A stretch of 33,419 nt of DNA from an uncultured Clostridia bacterium. Lineage in GTDB: Bacteria; Bacillota; Clostridia; Christensenellales; Borkfalkiaceae. The stretch spans positions 1 to 33,419 of the forward strand of contig CAMGEK010000009.1 in the NCBI GenBank assembly GCA_946055105.1, given 5' to 3'. Every line of letters starts with the position of its first letter. The first letter of the stretch is position 1. The notes beneath the pieces were generated by a model. It searched no databases. It worked only from the letters and a program-made list of their open reading frames with translations, and was not told the DNA's origin. Positions 23,701 to 30,758 of this stretch are shown here, piece by piece. A program made the translations under genes and the position numbers.

Positions 23701-26413
23701 ACTTGCCCGACGCGAGATCGCGCGCGATCTCATAGAGCGCGTTCAGCTTCTTCTGCGTGAGCGTACTCACCTTCTGACGGTAAAATTCCAGCAACAGCGC
23801 GAGGTAGGATTTGAGGTGTCTGATCTCCGTGATCATCACCTCGCAGGAACAATAGAGCGTATCCCGCGCGACCTGCGTGTATTCGGTCAGATTGACGTTC
23901 TCAAACGGAGAGTTGAACACGCCGCCGCACTCTTTCGCCGCAGCCGCCGCCGACAGAATCATGTTTTTACAGTCCGCGAGTTTCTTCTCCGTCAGAGAAT
24001 CGTAAAACGAACTTTCGATATCGAGGATATCGGGCGCGTTTTTGTTGCGCAGATAATAGAGAATCGCCTGATAGACGGAGATGCCCAGCCTGCGCTTTTT
24101 ATGCAGAGCGAGCATGGGACGGCGCAGTTTGTCGCGCAGCGCGACGATCTCCTCCGCGCGTTCGCCGTAGCCGTTCTCTTCGTCGCCGCGCGTCAGCGCG
24201 AGCGTGTTCTCCATGCGCCGCACCACGTCCGCTTTATCCGTTTTGTTGGAGTGCAGTTCGAGGCAGAACTCCCCGATCCCGATCGCGTCCAGCCGCTTCT
24301 TCACGACGTCGAGCGCAGCCTTTTTCTCCGCGACGAAGAGCACGCGCTTGCCGTCGTTGAGCGCGTTCGCGATGATATTCGTGATCGTCTGGCTCTTGCC
24401 CGTGCCGGGAGGACCGTGCAGGACGAAACTCGCGCCCGTCCGCGAAAGCGAGATCGCGGAATACTGCGAGCTGTCCGCGGGCAGAGGAAGGAGCGTGTCC
24501 GTCGGCAGCCCTTCGTCCTCTTCGACGCCCGCCTCCGTCCTGATCTCCGTCCTGTTGTTGAGAAGCGCCGAGACGGTCGCGTTCTTTTTCAACTCCCCGA
24601 ACGACTTTCGAATATCGTTCCACATCAGATAGCGTTGGAACGAAAAGACCGAACAGTAGACGTCGTCCGTAACGTCCCAACCCTTCATGGAGGAGATCTC
24701 CGCGCGCACCATCGCAGCGATCTCGGAAAATTTCAATGCGGAAACGTCGCCGCCCAAACCGCGGACGTCGATGTTGAACTCCTGTTTGAGAAATTCGAGC
24801 AACGTGGAATTGACGAAGGATTCCCCTTCCGTCGCCTGTAACGAAAACTCCTCGTTCCCCTTCGCGCGTTTGAGCCCCGCAGGAACGAGAACGAGCGGCG
24901 CGTATTTGGGCTGTCCGTCCTCTTTGGAGACGTACCGCAGGAATCCGAACGCGAGATAGAGGATCTTCGCGCCCGTCTCTTCGTCCGCCTCCCTGTTCTT
25001 GCGAATGAGCCGAACGGCGGTCTCGGACAGCGTTTTGGAATCGGAAAACGTTCTCAGATACCCGCGGCGTTCTTCGATCGCGAGCAGTTCTTTGATCGCG
25101 GCGAGCGCGTCCGACGCGCCGAACGGCGTCTCCGCGACGTCGCCCGTCCGCGCGCGCAACCGCAGTTCCCGCCCTTCGCTCAACGCCGCGTACAGGCGGT
25201 CTCCGTCCGTCGCGCAGAGGTGAAGCGCGTTTTTTCCCGAAAAGTTGAGCAGAGCGTTTTTTGCCGAAAGATCGAGCAGTCTCCGTTCCCACTGCTTGTT
25301 CTTCGGCTGTTTCCCTTCCAGATTGAGTTTGCGGAACACGGGCAGAGGCGCGGGCGCCTTTTCGTCCGACATGTCCTCTTCCCGCACGATTTCATACCCG
25401 TGCAAGCCCTTGCCGCGGACGGGGAGGGGTTTGACGTTGCCGATCCGACAGCGGCGCACGTCCACGAAGTATTCAAAATATCCTTCCCGCAGTTTCCGCG
25501 CGAAATGTCCTTCCGACGGCGTGTATGCGAAGTTCTGCGAAGCGAACAGATCGTCCGCGTCGAAAAAGCTCAGATTGTTGATTCCCTCGGAGATATATTT
25601 TCCCACGATCTCCGCGTCGTCGGTGACGCTTTCGAGGAAACAACTGTCGTACAGCCAGACGCCCACGCCGACGGCGCTCTTCCCGACGGCAAGCACGGGG
25701 TGCAGGCGCGCCGCTTCCAGACAGGACGCCGCAAAGACGGCGAGTTCGAGCGCGCTCGCTCTGCGCTCTTTGAGGATCGCGCCCTGCGGCGCGGCGGAAA
25801 CGGGCGAGGAAAGATCGGTCTCGCAGGATTTTTCCACTGCGTATTGCTTAATCGCCGCGAAAATCGCCGCCGCGATCTGACGAACGGCGTTTTTATCCGT
25901 TCCCGTATAGCCGAGATATTCGGCGTCTATCTTCCATTTTTTCAGACGCTGTCCCGCGTCCGAAAGAACGTGCGCGCAGTCGGCAAGCCGCGGGCGCACG
26001 AAGCCCGCAAGCCGCTCCGCGTTGCCTTCCAGACCGCTCCACCAATCGAAGGGAAGCGCGACGACCGTCTGTTCGTCGCTGCAAATTTCCGTGCCGTCCG
26101 CAAACGCCTTTACCGTAACCGCGCAGGCGCGCAAGCCGTCGTTCTCCGCCAGAAAAAGCGGGGAAAACAAGGCCTCGGCATTGAGTTCCACCGAACTCTC
26201 GAAAGGGACTTCCGCCGTCGTTTCATAGGGCACGACGAGTCCGTTTTCGTCCGAAACCGTGATTTTCAGCGAGACGCTCTCCGTCCAGTCGTTTTTCAGC
26301 AGAACGGAAACAGGAGTGCGCAGAAAATAGTCCGCGTATCCGACGTATCCGGGCAAGCGAAGCGAGACGGACGTCTTTTCTCTGAGTAGATTTTTGATTT
26401 TAGCGGTTGCCAT
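20795..26413 (-). CDS. Very large SF1-type helicase with DUF4011-like N-terminus and MTES_1575/Vsr-like C-terminal domain (1872 aa)
   Basis: KQWERRLLDLSAKNALLNFSGKNAL, Walker A GPPGTGKSQTITNIIANAL, FDEASQM, VGDPKQLPPTSFF, HYRSKHESLIAFSN, VAVSRAREEMLVF; C-terminal FKVDVAVVDPKNKHRFILAVVCDGN...NVMRVYSVNYYNNPKREI. Confidence 0.9.
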   Translation of the reverse strand: MATAKIKNLLREKTSVSLRLPGYVGYADYFLRTPVSVLLKNDWTESVSLKITVSDENGLVVPYETTAEVPFESSVELNAEALFSPLFLAENDGLRACAVTVKAFADGTEICSDEQTVVALPFDWWSGLEGNAERLAGFVRPRLADCAHVLSDAGQRLKKWKIDAEYLGYTGTDKNAVRQIAAAIFAAIKQYAVEKSCETDLSSPVSAAPQGAILKERRASALELAVFAASCLEAARLHPVLAVGKSAVGVGVWLYDSCFLESVTDDAEIVGKYISEGINNLSFFDADDLFASQNFAYTPSEGHFARKLREGYFEYFVDVRRCRIGNVKPLPVRGKGLHGYEIVREEDMSDEKAPAPLPVFRKLNLEGKQPKNKQWERRLLDLSAKNALLNFSGKNALHLCATDGDRLYAALSEGRELRLRARTGDVAETPFGASDALAAIKELLAIEERRGYLRTFSDSKTLSETAVRLIRKNREADEETGAKILYLAFGFLRYVSKEDGQPKYAPLVLVPAGLKRAKGNEEFSLQATEGESFVNSTLLEFLKQEFNIDVRGLGGDVSALKFSEIAAMVRAEISSMKGWDVTDDVYCSVFSFQRYLMWNDIRKSFGELKKNATVSALLNNRTEIRTEAGVEEDEGLPTDTLLPLPADSSQYSAISLSRTGASFVLHGPPGTGKSQTITNIIANALNDGKRVLFVAEKKAALDVVKKRLDAIGIGEFCLELHSNKTDKADVVRRMENTLALTRGDEENGYGERAEEIVALRDKLRRPMLALHKKRRLGISVYQAILYYLRNKNAPDILDIESSFYDSLTEKKLADCKNMILSAAAAAKECGGVFNSPFENVNLTEYTQVARDTLYCSCEVMITEIRHLKSYLALLLEFYRQKVSTLTQKKLNALYEIARDLASGKYDKYFARADEGEFFLFYNANRRLDDCLAYYNKYFKTLVDPGRDAEGLKAYCEEGGDYRLNRAASAVAKKLSRAAIGKIEEEDVPKYLQTLSEIYDAMDRIRKNTPLSSNFTDRGGNIVFRRRSEFLADLYRLHETGATVFLEYNPDAFNGMCVRASNGYTAPVLDGYVKAYESFSNAQEHFLSVTKANREKIREEDVLDYYSAKASALIDNIDMLSNWCMYKKTSEEMAKAGLTFISEALESGRLRGENILSGFEKNVYRNFLEINIPADPYLSTVTVGTLEDAIEKFRLAWEDFSRMTRERIRNKLISELPSQEGESALAVELAAFTRLAKSNLRGTGLRGLFEEIPTLLGKVAPCMLMSPITVAQYLKPVANGFDLVIFDEASQMTTAEAVGSIARAKAAIIVGDPKQLPPTSFFHSAYVDEENLENEDLESILDDCLALGLPERHLRWHYRSKHESLIAFSNIMYYDNKLCTFPSPDALESKVRLIPVDGTYDRGFTKRNRKESEALVAEVVRRLSDPVLSRSSMGIVTFSSAQMEDIDRLLAKEIAAHKLESAAYEREEPLFVKNLENIQGDERDVILFSVCYGPDRMGRVSLNFGPLNQSGGWRRLNVAVSRAREEMLVFSGMTSAMIDMSKTSSKGVAGMKAFLEFAEKGRTTLAVNSANVKGGAGIGKYIAAELTACGYDCRCDVGASDFKVDVAVVDPKNKHRFILAVVCDGNDKFSVKDRNVLQIQTLKRGNWNVMRVYSVNYYNNPKREIKRIKDMLDRLTGADKKVGVWLSKYKKPYRSVKDESATESAAFVTCGENDAAIMARLKALVATEEPISRAFLKKRCLTTFGIAKSGAKVESRLDSLIDACAFRRERVLGTDYYYKNDRAIASDRFRTENAPALRKTEEDFTPFEIIAFVKAALEDRVALYMDEVMVLFCNLMHVVRPGERFAAYVRDCVRLGEEKGMFVRSVSDRISLA

Positions 26414-26422
26414 ATTCCTCCG

Positions 26423-26441
26423 ACGTCCGCATAGCGGACGT
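26423..26441 (-). promoter_or_regulatory. Perfect hairpin just upstream of the helicase RBS
   Basis: ACGTCCGC-TAT-GCGGACGT directly before CGGAGGAATATG. Confidence 0.6.
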
Positions 26442-26460
26442 TCTGTTTTCTTTCCGTTTC

Positions 26461-26489
26461 ATTATACCATTTTATTCCCCTTTTGGCAA
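26461..26489 (-). promoter_or_regulatory. Promoter TTGCCA-17-TATAAT for helicase-comEC-holA
   Basis: Minus-strand TTGCCA 26489-26484, TATAAT 26466-26461. Confidence 0.85.
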
Positions 26490-26551
26490 CCTGTTCATGC
26501 AAGAAGAATTGTTGTTCCCCGTCGTTTTTTCTCCCGCGCGCCGCTTTTCCC

Positions 26552-26689
26552 TGACCGCCTCTCCGTCGCGCCGACCGCTTTTCCCTGACCGCCTCTCCGT
26601 CGCGCCGACCGATTCCCCTGACCGCCTCTCCGTCGCGCCGACCGATTCCCCTGACCGCCTTTCCGTCGCGCCGACCGATTCCCCTGACG
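26552..26689. repeat. Tandem repeat, 33-bp unit (ctgaccgcctctccgtcgcgccgaccgattccc), about 4 copies
   Basis: Copies begin at 26552, 26586, 26619, 26652 (first unit 34 bp). Confidence 0.95.
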
Positions 26690-26825
26690 CAGAGCGAGAA
26701 ATTTCCGCTCGAACGAAAAGGAATGAGCCCTGTACGATACAGAACTCATCACCAAGCAATTTGATTGAATTTTTATCCGAACTTCGGGGTTCGCTTCAAA
26801 GCGGTCGGGAGGGTTTTTTATGGAA

Positions 26826-28322
26826 TCAATACAGGATCTGCGCGGTGTCCGGTAACGTCAACACGTCCGAATTGTCTCCGCGGACGGTAAATTTCTCTTC
26901 GTGAAAGCCGGAATGAGGTATCATGTAGATGCGGCGCTCCTTCCAGACCGTCTCCAACTCGGCATGAAACACGCGCTCGGAGAGAATGGTCTCCATCAAG
27001 CCGCGGTTGAGTTCGACGATCGCCGCACGGTAGCCCTCGGAGAAGCAGTCGAGAATCGCGCTGCGAATCCGCATCTCCATATACTTGTCCGACAGCACGA
27101 ATCCCGCGCGCGTGCAGTGCGGGCAGGGTTTGAGCAGAAAGGACAAAAGATCGCGGTTGGTCCGTTTTCTCGTAAAGAGAGTTACGCACAGGTCGCTCAT
27201 CGGCTGAACGCGGCATTTCGCCTTATCGTTCGACAGCGCGCTTTCCAGCTCCGCAGAGACCGCCGCACGGTGTTCTTCCTCGGTCATGTCGATGAAATCC
27301 ACCGCGACGATTCCGCCGATGTTGCGCAGACGCACCTGTCGCGCGATTTCGCGCGCCGCAAGCAGATTCACCTCGAACACGGTATGCTCCAAATGGGAAT
27401 TTCCCGTAAATCCGCCCGTATTGACGTCGATCACCGTCATCGCTTCCGTGCGGTCGATGATCAGATACGCGCCGTTTCCGACGTCCGCGCGCGTACTCGC
27501 GAGCGCGTAGATCTGCTCGTTCAGACCGAACGCCGTGAACAGGCTCTTTTCGCCCGTATAGAGCGTGAGTTTGCGCTCGTTGAGGTCGGAGCGCATGCGC
27601 ATGTACGGCAACAGTTTTTCGTACAGTTCCCTGTCGCCCACATAGATACGGTTCACGTCGTCGCCGAAGCTGTCCCGCATGATTTTCACGGGCAGGTCGT
27701 ATTCCCGATAGACGATCGCGCCGACGGGCGCGTTCTGCGCCGCTTCCAGAACGGAACGGAACACGCGTTTGAGATATTCCGCCTCCTGACGGAGCCGACG
27801 TCTGCTCGCGCCCGCGGCGGCGGTGCGCACGATGAACCCCTCTCCCGCGCCGCGCAGTTTATCCGCTTCTTCGAGGAGCTGCGTACGGGAGGGCTCGTCC
27901 GTGATCTTCCGCGAGATGCCGAGAAAGTCCGCCTGCGGAAGATAGATCAGCGTCTTTCCCACGATCGAGAGCGCGGCGGTCACTTTCGCGCCCTTGTTTC
28001 CGCGCGGCGGCTGTTCGACCTGAACGAGCACTTCGTCGCCCTCTTTCAACGAGAGCACGGGACCGGGATTCCCCTCGCCGTCGTAACTCGCCGTTTTGGC
28101 GGCGAGCTCGTGAAGCGGGAGATAACAGTTGCGTTCAAGGCCGCAATTCACAAACGCCGCCTGCATGCCGGGAAGCACGTTCGCCACTTTCCCTTTGTAA
28201 ATATTGCCCACGACGTCCTTTTCCCATTCGTTTTCCAATGCGACGTCGACGATTTTTCCGTCCTCCGCACAGATGGCGATCCGCTCCCCGCAGAAGCGGT
28301 CGAAAAACCATTCTTTTTTCAT
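26826..28322 (-). CDS. rng: Ribonuclease G/E family
   Basis: GNIYKGKVANVLPGMQAAFVNCG, LIIDRTEAMTVIDVNTGGFTG, RLRNIGGIVAVDFIDM, CPHCTRAG; start at MKKEWFFDR (28322). Confidence 0.95.
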   Translation of the reverse strand: MKKEWFFDRFCGERIAICAEDGKIVDVALENEWEKDVVGNIYKGKVANVLPGMQAAFVNCGLERNCYLPLHELAAKTASYDGEGNPGPVLSLKEGDEVLVQVEQPPRGNKGAKVTAALSIVGKTLIYLPQADFLGISRKITDEPSRTQLLEEADKLRGAGEGFIVRTAAAGASRRRLRQEAEYLKRVFRSVLEAAQNAPVGAIVYREYDLPVKIMRDSFGDDVNRIYVGDRELYEKLLPYMRMRSDLNERKLTLYTGEKSLFTAFGLNEQIYALASTRADVGNGAYLIIDRTEAMTVIDVNTGGFTGNSHLEHTVFEVNLLAAREIARQVRLRNIGGIVAVDFIDMTEEEHRAAVSAELESALSNDKAKCRVQPMSDLCVTLFTRKRTNRDLLSFLLKPCPHCTRAGFVLSDKYMEMRIRSAILDCFSEGYRAAIVELNRGLMETILSERVFHAELETVWKERRIYMIPHSGFHEEKFTVRGDNSDVLTLPDTAQILY

Positions 28323-28385
28323 TCGTTGTACCCGTTCCAATTCTTTTTCGCCATCGCCCGTCCGTGCGCAGTCGATTCTTTCATT

Positions 28386-28414
28386 ATTTTACCATAGAAA
28401 TTTTCATCTTTCAA
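28386..28414 (-). promoter_or_regulatory. Promoter TTGAAA-17-TAAAAT for rng
   Basis: Minus-strand TTGAAA 28414-28409, TAAAAT 28391-28386. Confidence 0.7.
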
Positions 28415-28429
28415 GTACTTTTCCAAAAT

Positions 28430-29287
28430 TTACAGGCAAAGATTGCGCAAACTTTGCGACCAATCCCCCGAATCCACCCCTTTCAACAGTTCTTCCTCCG
28501 TCACTTCGCCAAAAAACTCCTCTCCGTCGAAGAGGACGAGCACGAGATAGCGGTCGTCGCGGAGAAAGCGCAGGGCATACCCCACGGTGCGGTCCGCGGA
28601 CAGCGCGACGCGCCGTTCCTCCACGCCGCGCTCGAAGGACTTTTTGCGCGAAAACTTTACGCGCGCATACCGTCCGCCGCCCCCGATTCCCGCGGCGAGC
28701 AGGACGGAAAACGCCGCGGCGCTCCATTGCGGCTCCCCTCTCGCGCAGGTATAGACGAAAAATCCCATGACGGCAAGCGCGATCGCCGCGCTCAGCGCGA
28801 CGCATGCGATTTTTGCGCGGCGCTCGCCGAGCGGACGGAGCAGAACGCGGAGCGCGCGACCGCCGTCGAGCGGGTAGGCGGGCAGAAGATTGACGAGCGC
28901 GAGCGAGAGCGAGATATACGCCGCCGTATCGGTATACGGATAGGTTTCGGGATACAGCCACCAGAGCGCGACAAAAAAAAGGGCGGTGACCGCATTGACG
29001 AGCGGCCCCGCCGCACACACCGCAAGTTCCTGCGCGGGCGTGATTCCCGAAATATCCCCCGAAACGACCGCGCCGTAGGGCATCAGAACGATCCGATCCA
29101 GACGGTATCCCATTCGCCGCGCCGCAAACGCGTGCGCGCATTCGTGCTGTACCGCGGCGACGGTCGCCGTCAGAAACGCGGGCAAATCTCCCGTGAACGC
29201 GGTTACGATCCCGCAAAGCAAAAAGAGCGGGTGTACGCGGAACACCCGCTCTTTCGTACGTTCAGCTCCAAGAGATTGCGTTTTCAC
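28430..29287 (-). CDS. spoIVFB: M50 site-2 protease, SpoIVFB-like, C-terminal CBS-like region
   Basis: QHECAHAFAARRMGYRLDRIVLMPYGAV (HExxH), LVNLLPAYPLDGGRALR. GTG start at 29287 or an internal GTG near 29245. Confidence 0.86.
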   Translation of the reverse strand: MKTQSLGAERTKERVFRVHPLFLLCGIVTAFTGDLPAFLTATVAAVQHECAHAFAARRMGYRLDRIVLMPYGAVVSGDISGITPAQELAVCAAGPLVNAVTALFFVALWWLYPETYPYTDTAAYISLSLALVNLLPAYPLDGGRALRVLLRPLGERRAKIACVALSAAIALAVMGFFVYTCARGEPQWSAAAFSVLLAAGIGGGGRYARVKFSRKKSFERGVEERRVALSADRTVGYALRFLRDDRYLVLVLFDGEEFFGEVTEEELLKGVDSGDWSQSLRNLCL

Positions 29288-29996
29288 CGTCCACCGTGTA
29301 GCAGTTCAACAGCGTTCCGTTCGAATAGAACATGACGCGGACTTCCCCTTCCCCGTCCGAATACCCTACGGGAAGATTGGACTTGACTTCGTCTCCCGCC
29401 GCGGCATAGACTGCGTCCAGCCCGCTCACGATCGTGGAAAAGGAATCGGAATGTTTGAGTTCGACGGTATATCCCGTCTCGCTGTTGCCGTTCACCGCGG
29501 ACACGGTACCCTCGCAGGGCGCGTACACGCTGCATTTCGCCGTAAACGACATCACGCCCGTATCGGATACCGCGATCTCCGCGTCGACGTACTCGTTGAC
29601 GACGGGAGTGAGTTTGAAATCGCCGTAAACGCGCGTATCGGCGGTACTCGAACCGCCTTGGAACAGCCCGCGCACGAACGTATTGATGGCGCTGTCCGAC
29701 AGGAAAATATTCGTCAGGAAGATGGTCGCGCAGAGCGCGCAGACCGCGACGAATTCGCTCAAAAGCACGATCCGTGAAATTTTCCGCCCCTTCGCGCGCG
29801 GGACGTCCTCCCGATAGATCGGCTTGCTTTCGGCGAACGTGCCGTCCGGTTCCTCCATGCGGTCGTTGATCTGCTCGACGAGCTGTTCCTGTAAATCGGG
29901 CTCCGTTACCGACCGTTTTTTCCTCTCTTTCCGTTTGACCGTCACCGTCTCAACGGGAATTTCAAGCATTTCGGCATAATCGAGTTCTTCATTCAT
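29262..29996 (-). CDS. spoIVFA: SpoIVFA-like membrane protein with degenerate M23/LytM domain
   Basis: Basic N-terminus, one TM, then CSVYAPCEGTVSAV...GYTVELKHSDSFSTIVSGLDAVYAAAGDEVKSNLPVGYSDGEGEVRVMFYSNG; immediately upstream of spoIVFB-like gene; start chosen by AAAGAGGTG RBS. Confidence 0.72.
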   Translation of the reverse strand: MNEELDYAEMLEIPVETVTVKRKERKKRSVTEPDLQEQLVEQINDRMEEPDGTFAESKPIYREDVPRAKGRKISRIVLLSEFVAVCALCATIFLTNIFLSDSAINTFVRGLFQGGSSTADTRVYGDFKLTPVVNEYVDAEIAVSDTGVMSFTAKCSVYAPCEGTVSAVNGNSETGYTVELKHSDSFSTIVSGLDAVYAAAGDEVKSNLPVGYSDGEGEVRVMFYSNGTLLNCYTVDGENAISWS

Positions 29997-30029
29997 AATC
30001 GACACCTCTTTGATTTCGTACAATGCCAT

Positions 30030-30037
30030 AGTGTATG
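30030..30037 (-). promoter_or_regulatory. Candidate sigma-E type -10 element CATACACT upstream of spoIVFA-like gene
   Basis: Minus-strand CATACACT; -35 not convincing. Confidence 0.4.
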
Positions 30038-30132
30038 AGATAACCTTTGCTTTTAGAAGAAAAAATTCCGTCGAATTTGCACGGAATCTCTTTCGGAGAG
30101 GGAAAATCGCGCCGCAGTCGGCGTATTTTTGC

Positions 30133-30165
30133 AAAAAAAAGCGCGCCTCGATTCCACGAGCGCGA
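30133..30165 (-). terminator. Rho-independent terminator (second of two)
   Basis: Minus-strand CGCGCTCG-TGGAAT-CGAGGCGCGC then T8. Confidence 0.8.
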
Positions 30166-30211
30166 CGAAAAATGCCTGAACTCCCGAAAATCGCGCCCTT
30201 TGCGCAGACGC

Positions 30212-30305
30212 GAAAAAGAGGACTAACGAATTAGTCCTCAAATTGTGTGCGTGTCGGATAAGTGGCAGCGCCTCTCCCGTTTACGTCCGAAACGTCCCGC
30301 GCACA
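30212..30305 (-). ncRNA. Candidate structured small RNA or riboswitch-like leader (about 90 nt)
   Basis: Promoter 30339-30311, closing stem GTGCG/CGCAC or AATTGTG/CACAATT, internal CGTTT/AAACG and GGC/GCC hairpins, then UUCG terminator. Confidence 0.6.
30213..30239 (-). terminator. Rho-independent terminator with UUCG loop
   Basis: Minus-strand GAGGACTAA-TTCG-TTAGTCCTC then T5. Confidence 0.9.
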
Positions 30306-30310
30306 ATTAT

Positions 30311-30339
30311 TCTATACCACAAAAACAGAAAAAAGTCAA
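30311..30339 (-). promoter_or_regulatory. Promoter TTGACT-17-TATAGA
   Basis: Minus-strand TTGACT 30339-30334, TATAGA(AT) 30316-30311. Confidence 0.75.
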
Positions 30340-30467
30340 TATTTTTTCAAAAAGTTTTGCGGAGGCGGTAATGAAAAACGAAAAGATTCAGAGATCGGTT
30401 TTTTACGCCGTGATATTCGCTTTTAACCGTTTCAGATACGCAAGCGCTTCGCCCACAGCCGCGCGGT

Positions 30468-30758
30468 TCAGAGTTCGTAATCGACGGCGACCGAACGTTC
30501 CGTAACCGTCACGCCGTGCATATACGGTTTGACGGTATGCGCGTGATAGCCCGCCGTCTGATACCGTTCGAGCGCCTCTCTGTCCTTTAATTCCACGCGC
30601 AGTATCAGATCGTAGGAGCGGGGCGAACGGAGAAAATCCACGCCGACCTCGACCGAGAGCGCCGTCTCCTCCTTTTCCCGCATCGTAAGAAGCATTTCTT
30701 TCGCTTCCTCCGCCGAACAGCCTTCCTTCATTTTGAAACAAACGACGTGTACGATCAT
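30468..30758 (-). CDS. Dabb-family (stress-responsive alpha/beta barrel) protein
   Basis: MIVHVVCFKMKEG...VEVGVDFLRSPRSYDLILRVELKDREALERYQTAGYHAHTVKPYM; ATGA overlap with upstream gene. Confidence 0.82.
   Translation of the reverse strand: MIVHVVCFKMKEGCSAEEAKEMLLTMREKEETALSVEVGVDFLRSPRSYDLILRVELKDREALERYQTAGYHAHTVKPYMHGVTVTERSVAVDYEL

Noticed and set aside
25220-26389. 389-aa and other long plus-strand ORFs over the helicase gene
   Set aside because: Compositional artefacts antisense to a gene with intact helicase motifs.
20795-26413. Complete multi-gene anti-phage defence system around the DUF4011 helicase
   Set aside because: Neighbours are comEC/holA and rng; no methyltransferase, protease, TIR, reverse transcriptase or other partner is visible, so a defence island is not supported.
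26407-26904. 165-aa plus-strand ORF containing DRLSVAPTDSP repeats
   Set aside because: Product of a 33-bp tandem repeat whose period is a multiple of three; opposite strand shows equally open frames; overlaps the helicase promoter.
26901-28397. 498-aa plus-strand ORF antisense to rng
   Set aside because: Same mirrored-frame artefact; the minus-strand RNase G reading is unambiguous.
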